A stretch of DNA of 64,000 bases from Desulforhopalus sp. IMCC35007 (GTDB lineage: Bacteria; Desulfobacterota; Desulfobulbia; Desulfobulbales; Desulfocapsaceae). Positions 8,368 through 16,471 of the stretch are shown piece by piece. The DNA lies in NCBI RefSeq assembly GCF_005116575.1, contig NZ_SWCN01000003.1, forward strand, positions 1 to 64,000. Reading direction: 5' to 3'. The translations under genes and the position numbers were made by a program. How positions within the stretch are numbered: the stretch's first letter is position 1; the number at the start of each line of letters is the position of its first letter. Under the pieces are notes generated by a model. It saw only the letters and a program-made list of their open reading frames with translations. It was not told the origin of the DNA and made no database searches.

Positions 8368-9285
8368 ATGGATTATTATAAGGTTCTTGGTGTCGGTAAA
8401 AATGCGACCCCATCAGAGATAAAAAAGGCGTATAGAAAACTTGCTCTACAATATCATCCTGATAAAAATAAGGGTGATAAAGACTCTGAAGCAAAATTCA
8501 AAGAAATCAGTGAAGCCTATGCTGTTCTGTCTGATTCTGAAAAAAAACAACAGTATGACACCTATGGTTCTGCAGACTTTCGTCAGAGATATTCTCAGGA
8601 GGACATCTTCAGGGGTTTTGATATAAATGACATACTCCGTCAATTTTCAAATGGAGGTGGGAGAAGTTCTGCAGGTTTTAGTTCAGCTGGCGGCAGCCCT
8701 TTTGGCTCGTTCTTTACCCAGGGCGGTGGTGGATGTGGTGGTGGATGTCAAACGGGCCCTGAAAAAGGTCAGGACATGACTTACCAGATTACGGTCAGTC
8801 TTGAGGATGTTTTACACGGTGCAGAAAAAACAATTTCCCTGCGCAAAAACGGCACGCCTCAAAATGTTTCGGTAAAAATCCCAAAAGGTATTGAGGAAGG
8901 CAAAAAACTGAGACTACAACATAAAGGAGCTCCTTCACGTAATGGTGGACCTCCCGGCGATCTCTATCTTAAGGTCGAAATTGCCGATAACGAAAACTTC
9001 ACCAGAAAAGGTGATGATCTGATCACCAGGCGGCTGATCTCTTTCACAGAAGCATGTCTTGGAACCAAGGTCGAAGTTGAAACCCTTGAGGGGAAAAAAT
9101 TCATGGTCACGGTTGCTGCTGGCACTCCCCATGATTCAAAACTCCGGATCAGAGGTTATGGTCTGCCAATTGGTCCAATGGGCGGACGGGGCGATCTTTT
9201 TGTGCAAATAGGGGTAAAGGTTCCACAGGAACTCACCCCAGAGCAGCATGAATCACTCGAAAAACTTCAGGCAGTCGGTCTCTGA
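8368..9285 (+). CDS. cbpA: CbpA-type DnaJ co-chaperone
   Basis: Hsp40 of 305 residues: a J domain (1-68) with the Hsp70-activating HPD at 30-32, a Gly/Phe/Ser-rich linker (95-130), and the DnaJ C-terminal substrate-binding domains (about 135-300, with DLYLKVEI and [14 protein letters not shown]). The CxxCxGxG zinc-finger repeats of canonical DnaJ are absent, which gives the CbpA/DjlA2 architecture. The linker carries two cysteines (Cys123 and Cys127) in a Gly-rich GCGGGC stretch, which is unusual for CbpA. The ribosome site is weak. It would stimulate DnaK in the cytoplasm. The downstream hairpin at 9303-9329 may terminate it. Confidence 0.9.
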   Translation: MDYYKVLGVGKNATPSEIKKAYRKLALQYHPDKNKGDKDSEAKFKEISEAYAVLSDSEKKQQYDTYGSADFRQRYSQEDIFRGFDINDILRQFSNGGGRSSAGFSSAGGSPFGSFFTQGGGGCGGGCQTGPEKGQDMTYQITVSLEDVLHGAEKTISLRKNGTPQNVSVKIPKGIEEGKKLRLQHKGAPSRNGGPPGDLYLKVEIADNENFTRKGDDLITRRLISFTEACLGTKVEVETLEGKKFMVTVAAGTPHDSKLRIRGYGLPIGPMGGRGDLFVQIGVKVPQELTPEQHESLEKLQAVGL

Positions 9286-9302
9286 TACGTTACAAAGAGT
9301 AG

Positions 9303-9329
9303 GCCATGTCGTCATTGAGAGGGCATGGC
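9303..9329 (+). terminator. Weak terminator after the dnaJ-like gene
   Basis: GCCATG (9303-9308) pairs with CATGGC (9324-9329), extendable by wobble pairs, and TTTCTTATTT follows. It lies 18 bases after the stop. The stem is short, so the call is moderate. Confidence 0.45.
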
Positions 9330-9856
9330 TTTCTTATTTCCGATCTTTATACCCATCACTAAAGACAGCTCAGACACAGCTTTAATTTCTCTTAAAAAAT
9401 CTTTTTGACCTGTCACACTTTTTCTCCTTTTGTTTGTATCTTCTGTTTCTAACGTTGGCATATCGCCAATTCAACGTGTCATGCAGTTTCCTGCCTTGTT
9501 CGGTAGAGGGCTTTTGGGATAGTGGGTTTTTTCCTGATTGATACCTTCCTGTTCAATGTTTTGTTTTGCAACAGGATTTCTCCAGTCCGAACTTTTATTT
9601 CTCGGTTATGCCACTGTTCAGATTCTGAGATTATTGTGCAAAGATTGATTTGTAACGATATGAAGTGATCCTGATGCTGTTATTTCTTTTCCTAACAAAA
9701 ACAGTTGAATGAAGCTGTTTTCACTTGACTTTTGCCTGTTTTTTCTGATACCAATTTAGTATGCATCCAGTTTATCAGGAAGGATGTGTTATTAATCCGG
9801 GCTTTGTCATCGATGTGGAGTGTCTGGCTGGCCTGATAGCGCGGGGGGAGGTTGGA
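9330..9856. other. Long gap before the cold-shock gene, likely leader and promoter
   Basis: About 525 bases without a credible gene. The distal part is T-rich and contains an imperfect hairpin near 9453-9476 (CGTTGGC with GCCAA and AACG). The proximal part carries a possible promoter (9725-9753) and would form a ~100-base 5' leader, in keeping with the long regulatory leaders of many cold-shock mRNAs. The frame of the cold-shock gene extends upstream to about 9761, but the extension does not resemble the family. Confidence 0.4.
9725..9753 (+). promoter_or_regulatory. Candidate sigma-70 promoter for the cold-shock gene
   Basis: TTGACT (9725-9730) is followed after 17 bases by ATACCA. The -35 is good and the -10 is weak. 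It would start the message about 95-100 bases before the ATG. Confidence 0.35.
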
Positions 9857-10072
9857 ATGTCTGACAGGGTGAAAGGAAAAGTAAAGTGGTTTAACGCAAG
9901 TAAGGGGTATGGATTTTTGGAAAGACCTGATGGTGAATCGGATATTTTTGTCCATTACAGTGCTATACAGGGGGATGGTTTTCGCAGCCTGGAAGAGGGG
10001 GAGGCTGTTGAGTTCTCAATAGCAAAAACAGACAAGGGACTCCAGGCAGAAGACGTTAGTAAAATAAAATAA
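9857..10072 (+). CDS. Cold-shock domain protein (CspA family)
   Basis: A 71-residue single OB-fold RNA chaperone. The start [21 protein letters not shown] contains RNP1 (KGYGFLER, about 16-23), and RNP2 is DIFVHYSAI (29-37). The ATG at 9857 has a very strong GGGGGGAGG site. A longer open frame upstream lacks a ribosome site and is not family-like, so I chose the short start. It binds single-stranded RNA or DNA and acts as an antiterminator or RNA chaperone. A strong terminator follows, so it is probably a single-gene unit. Confidence 0.93.
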   Translation: MSDRVKGKVKWFNASKGYGFLERPDGESDIFVHYSAIQGDGFRSLEEGEAVEFSIAKTDKGLQAEDVSKIK

Positions 10073-10093
10073 ATTTTATTCAACGCCATACTC

Positions 10094-10124
10094 ACCCCTC
10101 AGCAGTTTTCACTGTTGCAGGGGT
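10094..10124 (+). terminator. Strong terminator of the cold-shock gene
   Basis: The ACCCCT/AGGGGT stem continues through CAGCAGT/ACTGTTG with one G-U pair and a single bulge, closes a TTTC loop, and runs into TTTTCTTTTTT. It lies 21 bases after the stop. Confidence 0.88.
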
Positions 10125-10185
10125 TTTCTTTTTTAGATGCAATTTTTCCGGCTTCGTGGCATACATTGCAGTTTTTGATGAAATT

Positions 10186-10665
10186 ATGGAATGCTCTTCT
10201 TTTAATATTGAAAGTATCGATCAAACTACAGCGCTTGGCCGTTTCCTGGGTGGCAAGGCTCAGCCTGGCTTCGTCTACTGTCTTGACGGTGATCTCGGTG
10301 CTGGTAAGACGACCTTAACCCAGGCTATTGCAGCGGGACTGAAGCTTGATGATGGTAACTATATATCGAGCCCGTCTTTTGCCATCATGCATGAGTATCC
10401 CGGGGAGATACCACTGTATCACATGGACTTTTACAGGCTTCATGATGCAGACGATGTGATTGCACTGGGTTTCGATGAATATTTTTACAGGCAGGGGCTC
10501 ACTGTCATAGAGTGGTCGAAAAGAGCTTCGGAAATTCTTCCCGAGCAGTTGCTGACTATTACTATTACGCTCAATCACAACAATAGCCGAACACTCAAGA
10601 TTTGTGCTACTTCTCAGTATCTTTCACTGCTCAAAGATTTACGGGCCCAGTTTTCCTTAAAATGA
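10186..10665 (+). CDS. tsaE: tRNA threonylcarbamoyladenosine biosynthesis ATPase TsaE
   Basis: P-loop ATPase of the TsaE (YjeE) family; it works with TsaB and TsaD in making t6A at position 37 of ANN-decoding tRNAs. From the ATG at 10186 the product is 159 residues with Walker A GDLGAGKTT at about 35-43, the family SPSFAIMHEYPG block, and YHMDFYRL and TVIEWSKRA motifs. A GTG at 10156 would add 10 residues but has no ribosome site, and family members start close to the chosen ATG. The partner genes tsaB and tsaD are not in the window. Confidence 0.92.
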   Translation: MECSSFNIESIDQTTALGRFLGGKAQPGFVYCLDGDLGAGKTTLTQAIAAGLKLDDGNYISSPSFAIMHEYPGEIPLYHMDFYRLHDADDVIALGFDEYFYRQGLTVIEWSKRASEILPEQLLTITITLNHNNSRTLKICATSQYLSLLKDLRAQFSLK

Positions 10666-10820
10666 CTGGAGCTCTAGAACAAGCCGATCTTTGCAGTCCG
10701 TCTTTTGCTTGATCAATTATGTAATCCCACTATAGTGTACGATCAAATCATAAGTCTTACTTCGGAATTCTCCCTGTTCAACAGGTCTTGATTCAATATA
10801 CAGCTCTTAATGACGAAAAA

Positions 10821-12566
10821 ATGAAGAAAAAATCAATACAATTTAATGATTGCCTCAAGGCATTTACCATTGACCAGGATAAAGCCATTTCTCCGGAAGA
10901 AACGCTCAAATATTTTTACAGCAAGATAAAAACCCTGGACCTGAAAATTTTAAGTGAAGTCCGTCGGATTGATAATGGACGTCTTGATATACCCGTATAT
11001 TTTTCAGTGTGCGGTGATGATGCGATGGCCCTGACTGGAACAAAAAAACAGATGGGCAAAGGTGCTTCTCCCATACAGGCTGAAGCTTCTGCCTGTATGG
11101 AGCTTGCAGAACGGTTTTCTTTTTTTGCCTACAAGAATAATGATGGGAATTTCCTCACCGGTGACTATCAGGATATGGTGGCTGCAGGCTATCCGGTCCT
11201 TGATATGACGTATCTCCTGCAGTCCGTTCACGACACGAGGTCGACCACTGATTTTCTGGAAAAACTACTGTCAGGTATTCCAATGAAGTGGGCCTGGGGA
11301 ACCAATATTACGGCTGGCCAGGATGTCCTGATTCCATTCTCCTGGTTTTTTGCCATTAATGAATTTAACGGCCCATCAGCAGGCAACACCAATGAAGAGG
11401 CTGCTCTCCAGGGAATCTGTGAAGTTATAGAGAGACATGTCTGTTCGGTTATTAATAACCGGAAAATCGTCACTCCCAAAATCGATCCGGATTCAGTCTC
11501 CGATCCTGTTGCAAGGGACCTTCTCGATAAATTCAAAGCAAATAATATTGAACTCTATCTCAATGATTTCAGTCTGGATACGGGGCTTTGTACTATAGGT
11601 GCCCTTGCAATTGACCGTTCGACATTTCCCGGGAAAAGCGAAATCGTTTATACGGCGGGAACCACGCCAGAGCCTGAAAAGGCAATCATCCGCGCGGTTA
11701 CAGAAATTGCACAGCTTGCCGGTGATTTTAATTCCGACTCAAACTATGTCGCTTCAGGGTTGCCAAAACCATTGTCAATGGATGAGGTGGATTATGTAAC
11801 AGACACGGACATTACCATTGCTGTTGATCAGATCACCAATCTCAGTGATAATAATATTAAAAATGAGTTGTATAACTGTGTTGAGGCAATCAAGAAGATC
11901 GGTATGGACGTGTTGATGATTAATGTCACCCACGATCAACTTGAGATTCCCGCTTTTTACACTATCGTGCCAGGAGCCCATTTTCGGGAACGATCAATGA
12001 TAAATGATGTCGGTCTCTTTTCTGCAAAGCTTGTGGTCGAGCTTATCTCTGACTCCCAATTGCTTGAAGAAAAGCTGCTGCAGATGGAAGCATTGCTGCC
12101 CGATGCCTATTATCTTGAGTTTTACAGAGGGAAAAATTATTTCAATATGGGGTTTCCTGAATCTGCCCTGGGGTATTTTCAGGCCGCTGTGCGCAAAAAT
12201 CCAGAGGCGGAAGATCTACCCTATATATATTCCTTTATGGGCAGTTGCTTAAAAGACCTTGGGAAGTACGAAGAGGCGATAGCTGCCCTGCAGAAAGGAC
12301 TTGTTGAAGATGAGGAGAGACCCGATCTTCACAATACTCTTGGTGTCTGTTATTTCAAGCAGGAAAATTATGAACAGGCCATCGTCCATTTTCAGCGGGC
12401 CGTTGATCTGAATCCTGCCTCTAGCATTGATTACGCCAATCTGGGTGTGAATTACAGTAAATTAGGTAGAAATGATAGGGCTGTAGAATTTTTAACCATT
12501 GCCCTGACACTTGACCCTGAGCTCGGTTTTGCAAGCGATCTTCTGGCAAGGCTCGTCGACAAGTAG
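10821..12566 (+). CDS. YcaO-domain protein fused to TPR repeats
   Basis: The YcaO ATP-binding fold occupies roughly residues 50-400, with the ATP/Mg-binding blocks QAEASACMELAERF (Glu88, Glu94, Glu97, Arg98) and EEAALQGICEVIERH (Glu201, Glu204, Arg205). Tetratricopeptide repeats follow from about 430 to 581 (NMGFPESALGYFQAAVRKNP, KYEEAIAALQKGL, NYEQAIVHFQRAVDLNP). YcaO enzymes use ATP to activate peptide amides, giving azolines, thioamides or amidines. The proline-rich C-terminus typical of azoline-forming YcaO is absent, and no precursor peptide, TfuA, E1-like or dehydrogenase partner is nearby. The TPRs may recruit a protein substrate. The ATG at 10821 is chosen over an in-frame TTG at 10788; neither has a strong ribosome site. 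E. coli ycaO affects RimO-dependent S12 methylthiolation; the function here is unknown. Confidence 0.88.
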   Translation: MKKKSIQFNDCLKAFTIDQDKAISPEETLKYFYSKIKTLDLKILSEVRRIDNGRLDIPVYFSVCGDDAMALTGTKKQMGKGASPIQAEASACMELAERFSFFAYKNNDGNFLTGDYQDMVAAGYPVLDMTYLLQSVHDTRSTTDFLEKLLSGIPMKWAWGTNITAGQDVLIPFSWFFAINEFNGPSAGNTNEEAALQGICEVIERHVCSVINNRKIVTPKIDPDSVSDPVARDLLDKFKANNIELYLNDFSLDTGLCTIGALAIDRSTFPGKSEIVYTAGTTPEPEKAIIRAVTEIAQLAGDFNSDSNYVASGLPKPLSMDEVDYVTDTDITIAVDQITNLSDNNIKNELYNCVEAIKKIGMDVLMINVTHDQLEIPAFYTIVPGAHFRERSMINDVGLFSAKLVVELISDSQLLEEKLLQMEALLPDAYYLEFYRGKNYFNMGFPESALGYFQAAVRKNPEAEDLPYIYSFMGSCLKDLGKYEEAIAALQKGLVEDEERPDLHNTLGVCYFKQENYEQAIVHFQRAVDLNPASSIDYANLGVNYSKLGRNDRAVEFLTIALTLDPELGFASDLLARLVDK

Positions 12567-12619
12567 TCACTCCCAACGTACCAAAAAACAACAGGGACGA
12601 CCTCAAGGTCTGTTCGCAG

Positions 12620-13147
12620 TCAATTTGGATTAAGGCTCCCAAGTCCCTGTTCAACACTATCAAAAACGACAACCTTCCTCATGTTTTCTCTAATCCCATT
12701 CTGGAGTTGTTCTTTGGTGTCTTGAGGTGGAGAGAGCACTCCAAACCTGGTCAAAATTTCCACGACAGGCGGTTGAACCCCACATAACCCCAGAAGGCGA
12801 ATGCTGCGGTTCATGAGGACTGATCCCAAAACACCTATGACGCTCGAATTTACTATATTAAAAAGTGATAAATCGACAAAAAGAAAAGTGTCGAGTGGTG
12901 CAGAGACGTTGTGTTGATCAGAGGAGCATTGGATCAGAGCGGTTTTTATCTGTTCCAGACCTTCTTTGACCGATGTGAGCTCTTCAGTTTTGATTATACA
13001 GACTCTTCCTTCTCGTACAGATATTTTACCCATGTCGGACCTCTTGACGTGTGGCCAGATTTTCTCGATAAAATCGACCATAACGTACGTTGAGATCGTA
13101 AAGTCCGGAACTTTTGGAGTTCGAAACTTTTTTGATCTGATTAGCAT
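12620..13147 (-). CDS. STAS-like domain protein
   Basis: A 175-residue cytoplasmic protein. The middle part, residues about 40-135, resembles the STAS/anti-sigma-factor-antagonist fold: a beta strand (GKISVREGRVCII), a long helix, the core strand FLFVDLSLFNIVNSSVIGVL in the position of the conserved D-S-G/S loop, a second helix (GSVLMNRSIRLLGL), and PPVVEILTRFGVL, which matches the usual end of STAS domains. The ATG has an AGGTG site. It is convergent with the YcaO-TPR gene and divergent from the cobalamin operon, so it looks monocistronic. No anti-sigma kinase is adjacent. The family call is moderate. Confidence 0.6.
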   Translation of the reverse strand: MLIRSKKFRTPKVPDFTISTYVMVDFIEKIWPHVKRSDMGKISVREGRVCIIKTEELTSVKEGLEQIKTALIQCSSDQHNVSAPLDTFLFVDLSLFNIVNSSVIGVLGSVLMNRSIRLLGLCGVQPPVVEILTRFGVLSPPQDTKEQLQNGIRENMRKVVVFDSVEQGLGSLNPN

Positions 13148-13418
13148 ATGGTATCACCTGATCTTGGGGAACTCAAATTTGTCTCTAAAATAACTATAAT
13201 GAATCAATTCTGACCGCCAGTTCAGAAAAAGCCTAAGGTACACAGAAACGACCAGTTAGTGTGCACACAACCTTCTCTTTTTTGCTGTTACTTCTTGTGT
13301 CCCAGTTTACTCTCTTATTATCGGTCGATTATGCCATAAACTTATTGTGCTGAGCGTAAGTTCTTAGTAAGTTTTTCGTTTTGTTATTTTTGAAAAACAT
13401 CTTCTATTTCTAAAGGTT

Positions 13419-14006
13419 ATGCACGACAAAGTGATTTATCTGCTCAGACATGGCGAGACAGGTTTGAAAGATGTGTATGTTGGTTCATCTGATGTTTCAT
13501 TGTCCGCTCATGGTCGTGAAGAACTCGTGAAGACCTGCAGGAAGCTCAGCACGGTGTCATTTGATTCCATTCTTTGTAGCCCGATGAAACGATGCAGACA
13601 GACCGTGGAGGAGATTTCTACGCAATGCAGAATAGAGGTTTATGATTTTTTAAAAGAAATTGATTTTGGCAGGTGGGAGCAGAAAACGTTTGCAGAAATA
13701 GTCAAATCAGACAGCAAACTGGTTGATGCCTGGGTGGAGCAACCAGAAACATTTTGCTTTCCCGAGGGTGAATCTCTCCCTCGCTTTCATGAGAGGATTG
13801 CAACTGCCGCTGATACTCTGTACAGGTTACCAGGCAAGACAGTCCTCGTTGTCAGTCACGGTGGCGTTATTCGTCACTTGCTTTGTCAACTGCTGGGGAT
13901 TTCCGCAAAACATTATCTTCTCTTTGATATTATGCCCGGTTGTTACGCAACGGTCAGACTCCACAGGGAAGGCGGAGTACTGACTGGTCTTAATCACAAA
14001 GGATAA
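13419..14006 (+). CDS. cobC: Histidine phosphatase, likely alpha-ribazole phosphatase CobC
   Basis: A 195-residue phosphoglycerate-mutase-fold phosphatase. The phospho-acceptor motif LLRHGET is at residues 8-14 (His11), SPMKRCRQTVE follows at about 55, and the second catalytic His lies in VVSHGGVIRHL. As first gene of a cobalamin operon, it most likely removes the 5'-phosphate of alpha-ribazole-5'-phosphate or adenosylcobalamin-5'-phosphate in nucleotide loop assembly. On sequence alone it could be another histidine phosphatase; the position beside cobU, cobT and cobS decides it. No cobalamin riboswitch is visible in the 270 bases upstream. Confidence 0.88.
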   Translation: MHDKVIYLLRHGETGLKDVYVGSSDVSLSAHGREELVKTCRKLSTVSFDSILCSPMKRCRQTVEEISTQCRIEVYDFLKEIDFGRWEQKTFAEIVKSDSKLVDAWVEQPETFCFPEGESLPRFHERIATAADTLYRLPGKTVLVVSHGGVIRHLLCQLLGISAKHYLLFDIMPGCYATVRLHREGGVLTGLNHKG

Positions 14007-14010
14007 AACA

Positions 14011-14553
14011 TTGGCAAAATTGATTCTGATAACCGGTGGAGCTCGAAGCGGTAAAAGTTCCTATGCTCTTGAGCTGTGCGAAAAATTTTCAGAAAAGCGT
14101 CTTTTTATTGCAACCTGCCCAGCGATTGATTCTGAAATGAACGAGCGGGTTGCAAGACACAGGGAGGAGAGAAAGGGCCGGGGTTGGCAGACAAAAGAAT
14201 GTCCTCTTCAACTGGAGATGGTTTTCGAAGAGGAAACTGCTGAATTTGAGGTCGTTCTTCTGGATTGTGTGACGCTCTGGGTAAACAACGTACTCTTTTC
14301 CACTACCAAGGCGCATGACGGGCTGGATGATCAGCTTATCAAGGAAAAAGCCATTGCATGGCTTAGGGCAGCAGACAAGGTAAAGGGTACGGTTGTATGT
14401 GTCACAAATGAAGTGGGGTTAGGGATTGTCCCCGATAATCCGCTGGCAAGAAAATATAGGGATCTTGTTGGCACTGTGAATCAGACCATTGGTAAAATGG
14501 CCGATGAAGTTATTCTGGTTTCATGCGGGGTTCCGTTTTGTTTGAAAAAATAG
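14011..14553 (+). CDS. cobU: Adenosylcobinamide kinase / guanylyltransferase CobU
   Basis: A 180-residue bifunctional enzyme that phosphorylates adenosylcobinamide and transfers GMP to give adenosyl-GDP-cobinamide. The P-loop GGARSGKSS is at 9-17, the guanylylated His is His51 in RVARHREERKG, and VVLLDCVTLWVNN and NEVGLGIVPDNPLARKYRD are family blocks. The start is TTG at 14011, with an AAAGGA ribosome site overlapping the cobC stop; no better start exists, so translation is probably coupled to cobC. Confidence 0.95.
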   Translation: MAKLILITGGARSGKSSYALELCEKFSEKRLFIATCPAIDSEMNERVARHREERKGRGWQTKECPLQLEMVFEEETAEFEVVLLDCVTLWVNNVLFSTTKAHDGLDDQLIKEKAIAWLRAADKVKGTVVCVTNEVGLGIVPDNPLARKYRDLVGTVNQTIGKMADEVILVSCGVPFCLKK

Positions 14554-14581
14554 CATGAGTGATGAAAAGGAGCAGTAAAGA

Positions 14582-15649
14582 ATGGGTTTACTTGAACGTA
14601 CTATAAAGGATATATTTCCCCAGGATTCCACAGCAAGAGATGCAGCCAAAAGTCGTCTAGACCAACTGGCGGTACCGCATTGGGCTCTTGGGGATTTTAT
14701 GGATCTGGCCATTGAAATAGCTGGGATGACCGGAACCATCACTCCATCTGTAAAAAATAAAACCATTGTGACCATGGCAGCAGACCACGGTGTTGTGGTT
14801 GAAGGCGTTTCTAAGTTTCCAAGGGAAGTAACTCCACAGATGGTCCACAACTTTGTCAATGGCGGCGCTGGGATTAACGCCCTTGCCCGGCAGGCAGGTG
14901 CGCAAGTCATCGTGGTTGATATGGGGGTCAATGCGGATCTGATGGACCTTGTCCGGGCTGGAAAAATTACAAATAAGAAAGTAGGCCTGGGTACTGACAA
15001 TATTGCAGTCGGTCCGGCGATGAGTAAAGCTATGGCAGTCCGAGCTCTGGAGTCAGGAATTGATATAGCAAATGAGTTATCCCCAACCACAGATATCTTT
15101 GGAACCGGTGATATGGGAATAGGTAACACCACCCCATCTACTGCAATTGCTGCTGTCTGTACAAAGAAATCGGTGGAAGAATTGACCGGCCGGGGGACAG
15201 GTCTTGATGATCTGCAATTGCAACACAAAGTTGAGGTGATTGAGCGAGTACTTAAGGTGAATTCTATTAATAGTAAAGATGGTGTTGACATCCTCGCCAA
15301 GGTTGGAGGCTTTGAAATCGGCGGTATAGCAGGGCTTATTCTAGGGGCTGCCGCAAAACGAAAACCGGTTATTATTGATGGCTTTATTTCCACAGCAGGG
15401 GCCCTGATCGCCAGCGCGATCGAGCCATTTGTGAAAGATTACCTTATCTTTGCCCATAGATCGGTGGAACCCGGGCATAAAGCCATGCAGGAACATCTCG
15501 GATGCAAAAAGCCCTTGCTTGATTTGAATTTTCGACTGGGTGAGGGGACAGGTGCTGCAGTCGCCATGAACTTGGTTGAGGGCGCTGTTGCTGTTCTCAC
15601 CGAGGTTGCGACTTTTGAAGAAGCTGCTGTAGCCGGTGCGGATAAATAG
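14582..15649 (+). CDS. cobT: Nicotinate-nucleotide:dimethylbenzimidazole phosphoribosyltransferase CobT
   Basis: A 355-residue enzyme that transfers phosphoribose from nicotinate mononucleotide to the lower-ligand base to make alpha-ribazole phosphate. Family blocks are MAADHGVVVEGVSKFPREVTPQM, GTGDMGIGNTTPSTAI, GGFEIGGIAGLILGAA and the catalytic LGEGTGAA with Glu321. Length is typical. An AAGGAG site precedes the ATG. In anaerobes the base used may be benzimidazole, adenine or a phenol, which the sequence does not tell. Confidence 0.96.
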   Translation: MGLLERTIKDIFPQDSTARDAAKSRLDQLAVPHWALGDFMDLAIEIAGMTGTITPSVKNKTIVTMAADHGVVVEGVSKFPREVTPQMVHNFVNGGAGINALARQAGAQVIVVDMGVNADLMDLVRAGKITNKKVGLGTDNIAVGPAMSKAMAVRALESGIDIANELSPTTDIFGTGDMGIGNTTPSTAIAAVCTKKSVEELTGRGTGLDDLQLQHKVEVIERVLKVNSINSKDGVDILAKVGGFEIGGIAGLILGAAAKRKPVIIDGFISTAGALIASAIEPFVKDYLIFAHRSVEPGHKAMQEHLGCKKPLLDLNFRLGEGTGAAVAMNLVEGAVAVLTEVATFEEAAVAGADK

Positions 15650-15671
15650 TCCTGATTGGCGCTTTATCATA

Positions 15672-16460
15672 ATGGAAGAAGACACAAAACTCACATATCT
15701 TGAACGGCAGGTGGCTGCGTTTCTAGCAGCTTTACGCTTTCTCACCATAATTCCTGTTCCGTGGAAAGCGGAGCGGGATGGAGAACACTTCACCTCAAGT
15801 TTAATCTATTTTCCCATCATAGGGATTCTCATAGGCTTTTCAGGCTGGTTGCTGGTTGTTATTTCCCAGTTCTTTTTCCCGCAACCTGTTGTTGTCGTAT
15901 TTGTGGTCAGTTATCTGGCCTTTATCTCTGGCTGCCTGCATCTTGATGGCCTCTCAGATAGTGGCGACGGTCTGCTCAGTTCAAGACCCAGGGAAAGAGC
16001 CCTTGAGATTATGAAGGACAGCCGGGTAGGTGCCATGGGCGTTATTGTGACTATCTTCGTCCTTCTTGGCAAATACAGTGCCCTAAGCTCCATGGATGGC
16101 CATCTGCTCGGACCTGCAGTTTTCTTTATGCCAATTGCAGGAAGAGTTGCCATCCTTCTTTTTATGGCAGCACTCCCGTATGCCCGGCACGAGGGAGGCT
16201 TGGGATTGTTGTTCTATACCTCATCTGTTAAAAAAACGGCCTTGTTCGGGATGGCTGTTTTGACTGCTCTATTGGCGGTTTTCGCCTTGTCGCATTGTTT
16301 TGTAGTCCTTTTCTTTGTTGTCGTACTGTTTTTCTTTTTTAGACGCTGGTGCAGGGCAAAACTTGGTGGAGCAACCGGTGACACCCTCGGTGCCGGCTGC
16401 GAACTGACCGAGATGGTGGTCGCAATGGCGTTTTCAGTTACTTTTTCACTCCCGATCTAA
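15672..16460 (+). CDS. cobS: Adenosylcobinamide-GDP ribazoletransferase CobS
   Basis: Polytopic membrane enzyme joining adenosyl-GDP-cobinamide and alpha-ribazole(-phosphate) to form adenosylcobalamin(-phosphate). The N-terminal ALRFLTIIPVPW, the metal-site-like HLDGLSDSGDGLLSSRPRERALEIMKDSRVGAMG and the C-terminal KLGGATGDTLGAGCELTEM are diagnostic. The ATG at 15672 gives 262 residues; an in-frame GTG at 15636 would overlap the cobT end by 14 bases and add 12 residues. Neither start has a strong ribosome site. Confidence 0.94.
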   Translation: MEEDTKLTYLERQVAAFLAALRFLTIIPVPWKAERDGEHFTSSLIYFPIIGILIGFSGWLLVVISQFFFPQPVVVVFVVSYLAFISGCLHLDGLSDSGDGLLSSRPRERALEIMKDSRVGAMGVIVTIFVLLGKYSALSSMDGHLLGPAVFFMPIAGRVAILLFMAALPYARHEGGLGLLFYTSSVKKTALFGMAVLTALLAVFALSHCFVVLFFVVVLFFFFRRWCRAKLGGATGDTLGAGCELTEMVVAMAFSVTFSLPI

Positions 16461-16471
16461 AGGATCCAGTA

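Noticed and set aside
9761-9856. N-terminal extension of the cold-shock protein
   Set aside because: The extra 32 residues do not match the family, while the ATG at 9857 has a very strong ribosome site.
9692-9955. 87-aa minus-strand ORF over the cold-shock gene start
   Set aside because: It is antisense to the clear cold-shock gene and its leader, has no family resemblance and no good ribosome site.
13148-13418. Cobalamin riboswitch upstream of cobC
   Set aside because: No GCCACTG-like B12 box or recognisable core could be found by eye; only a short TGTGCACA palindrome is present.
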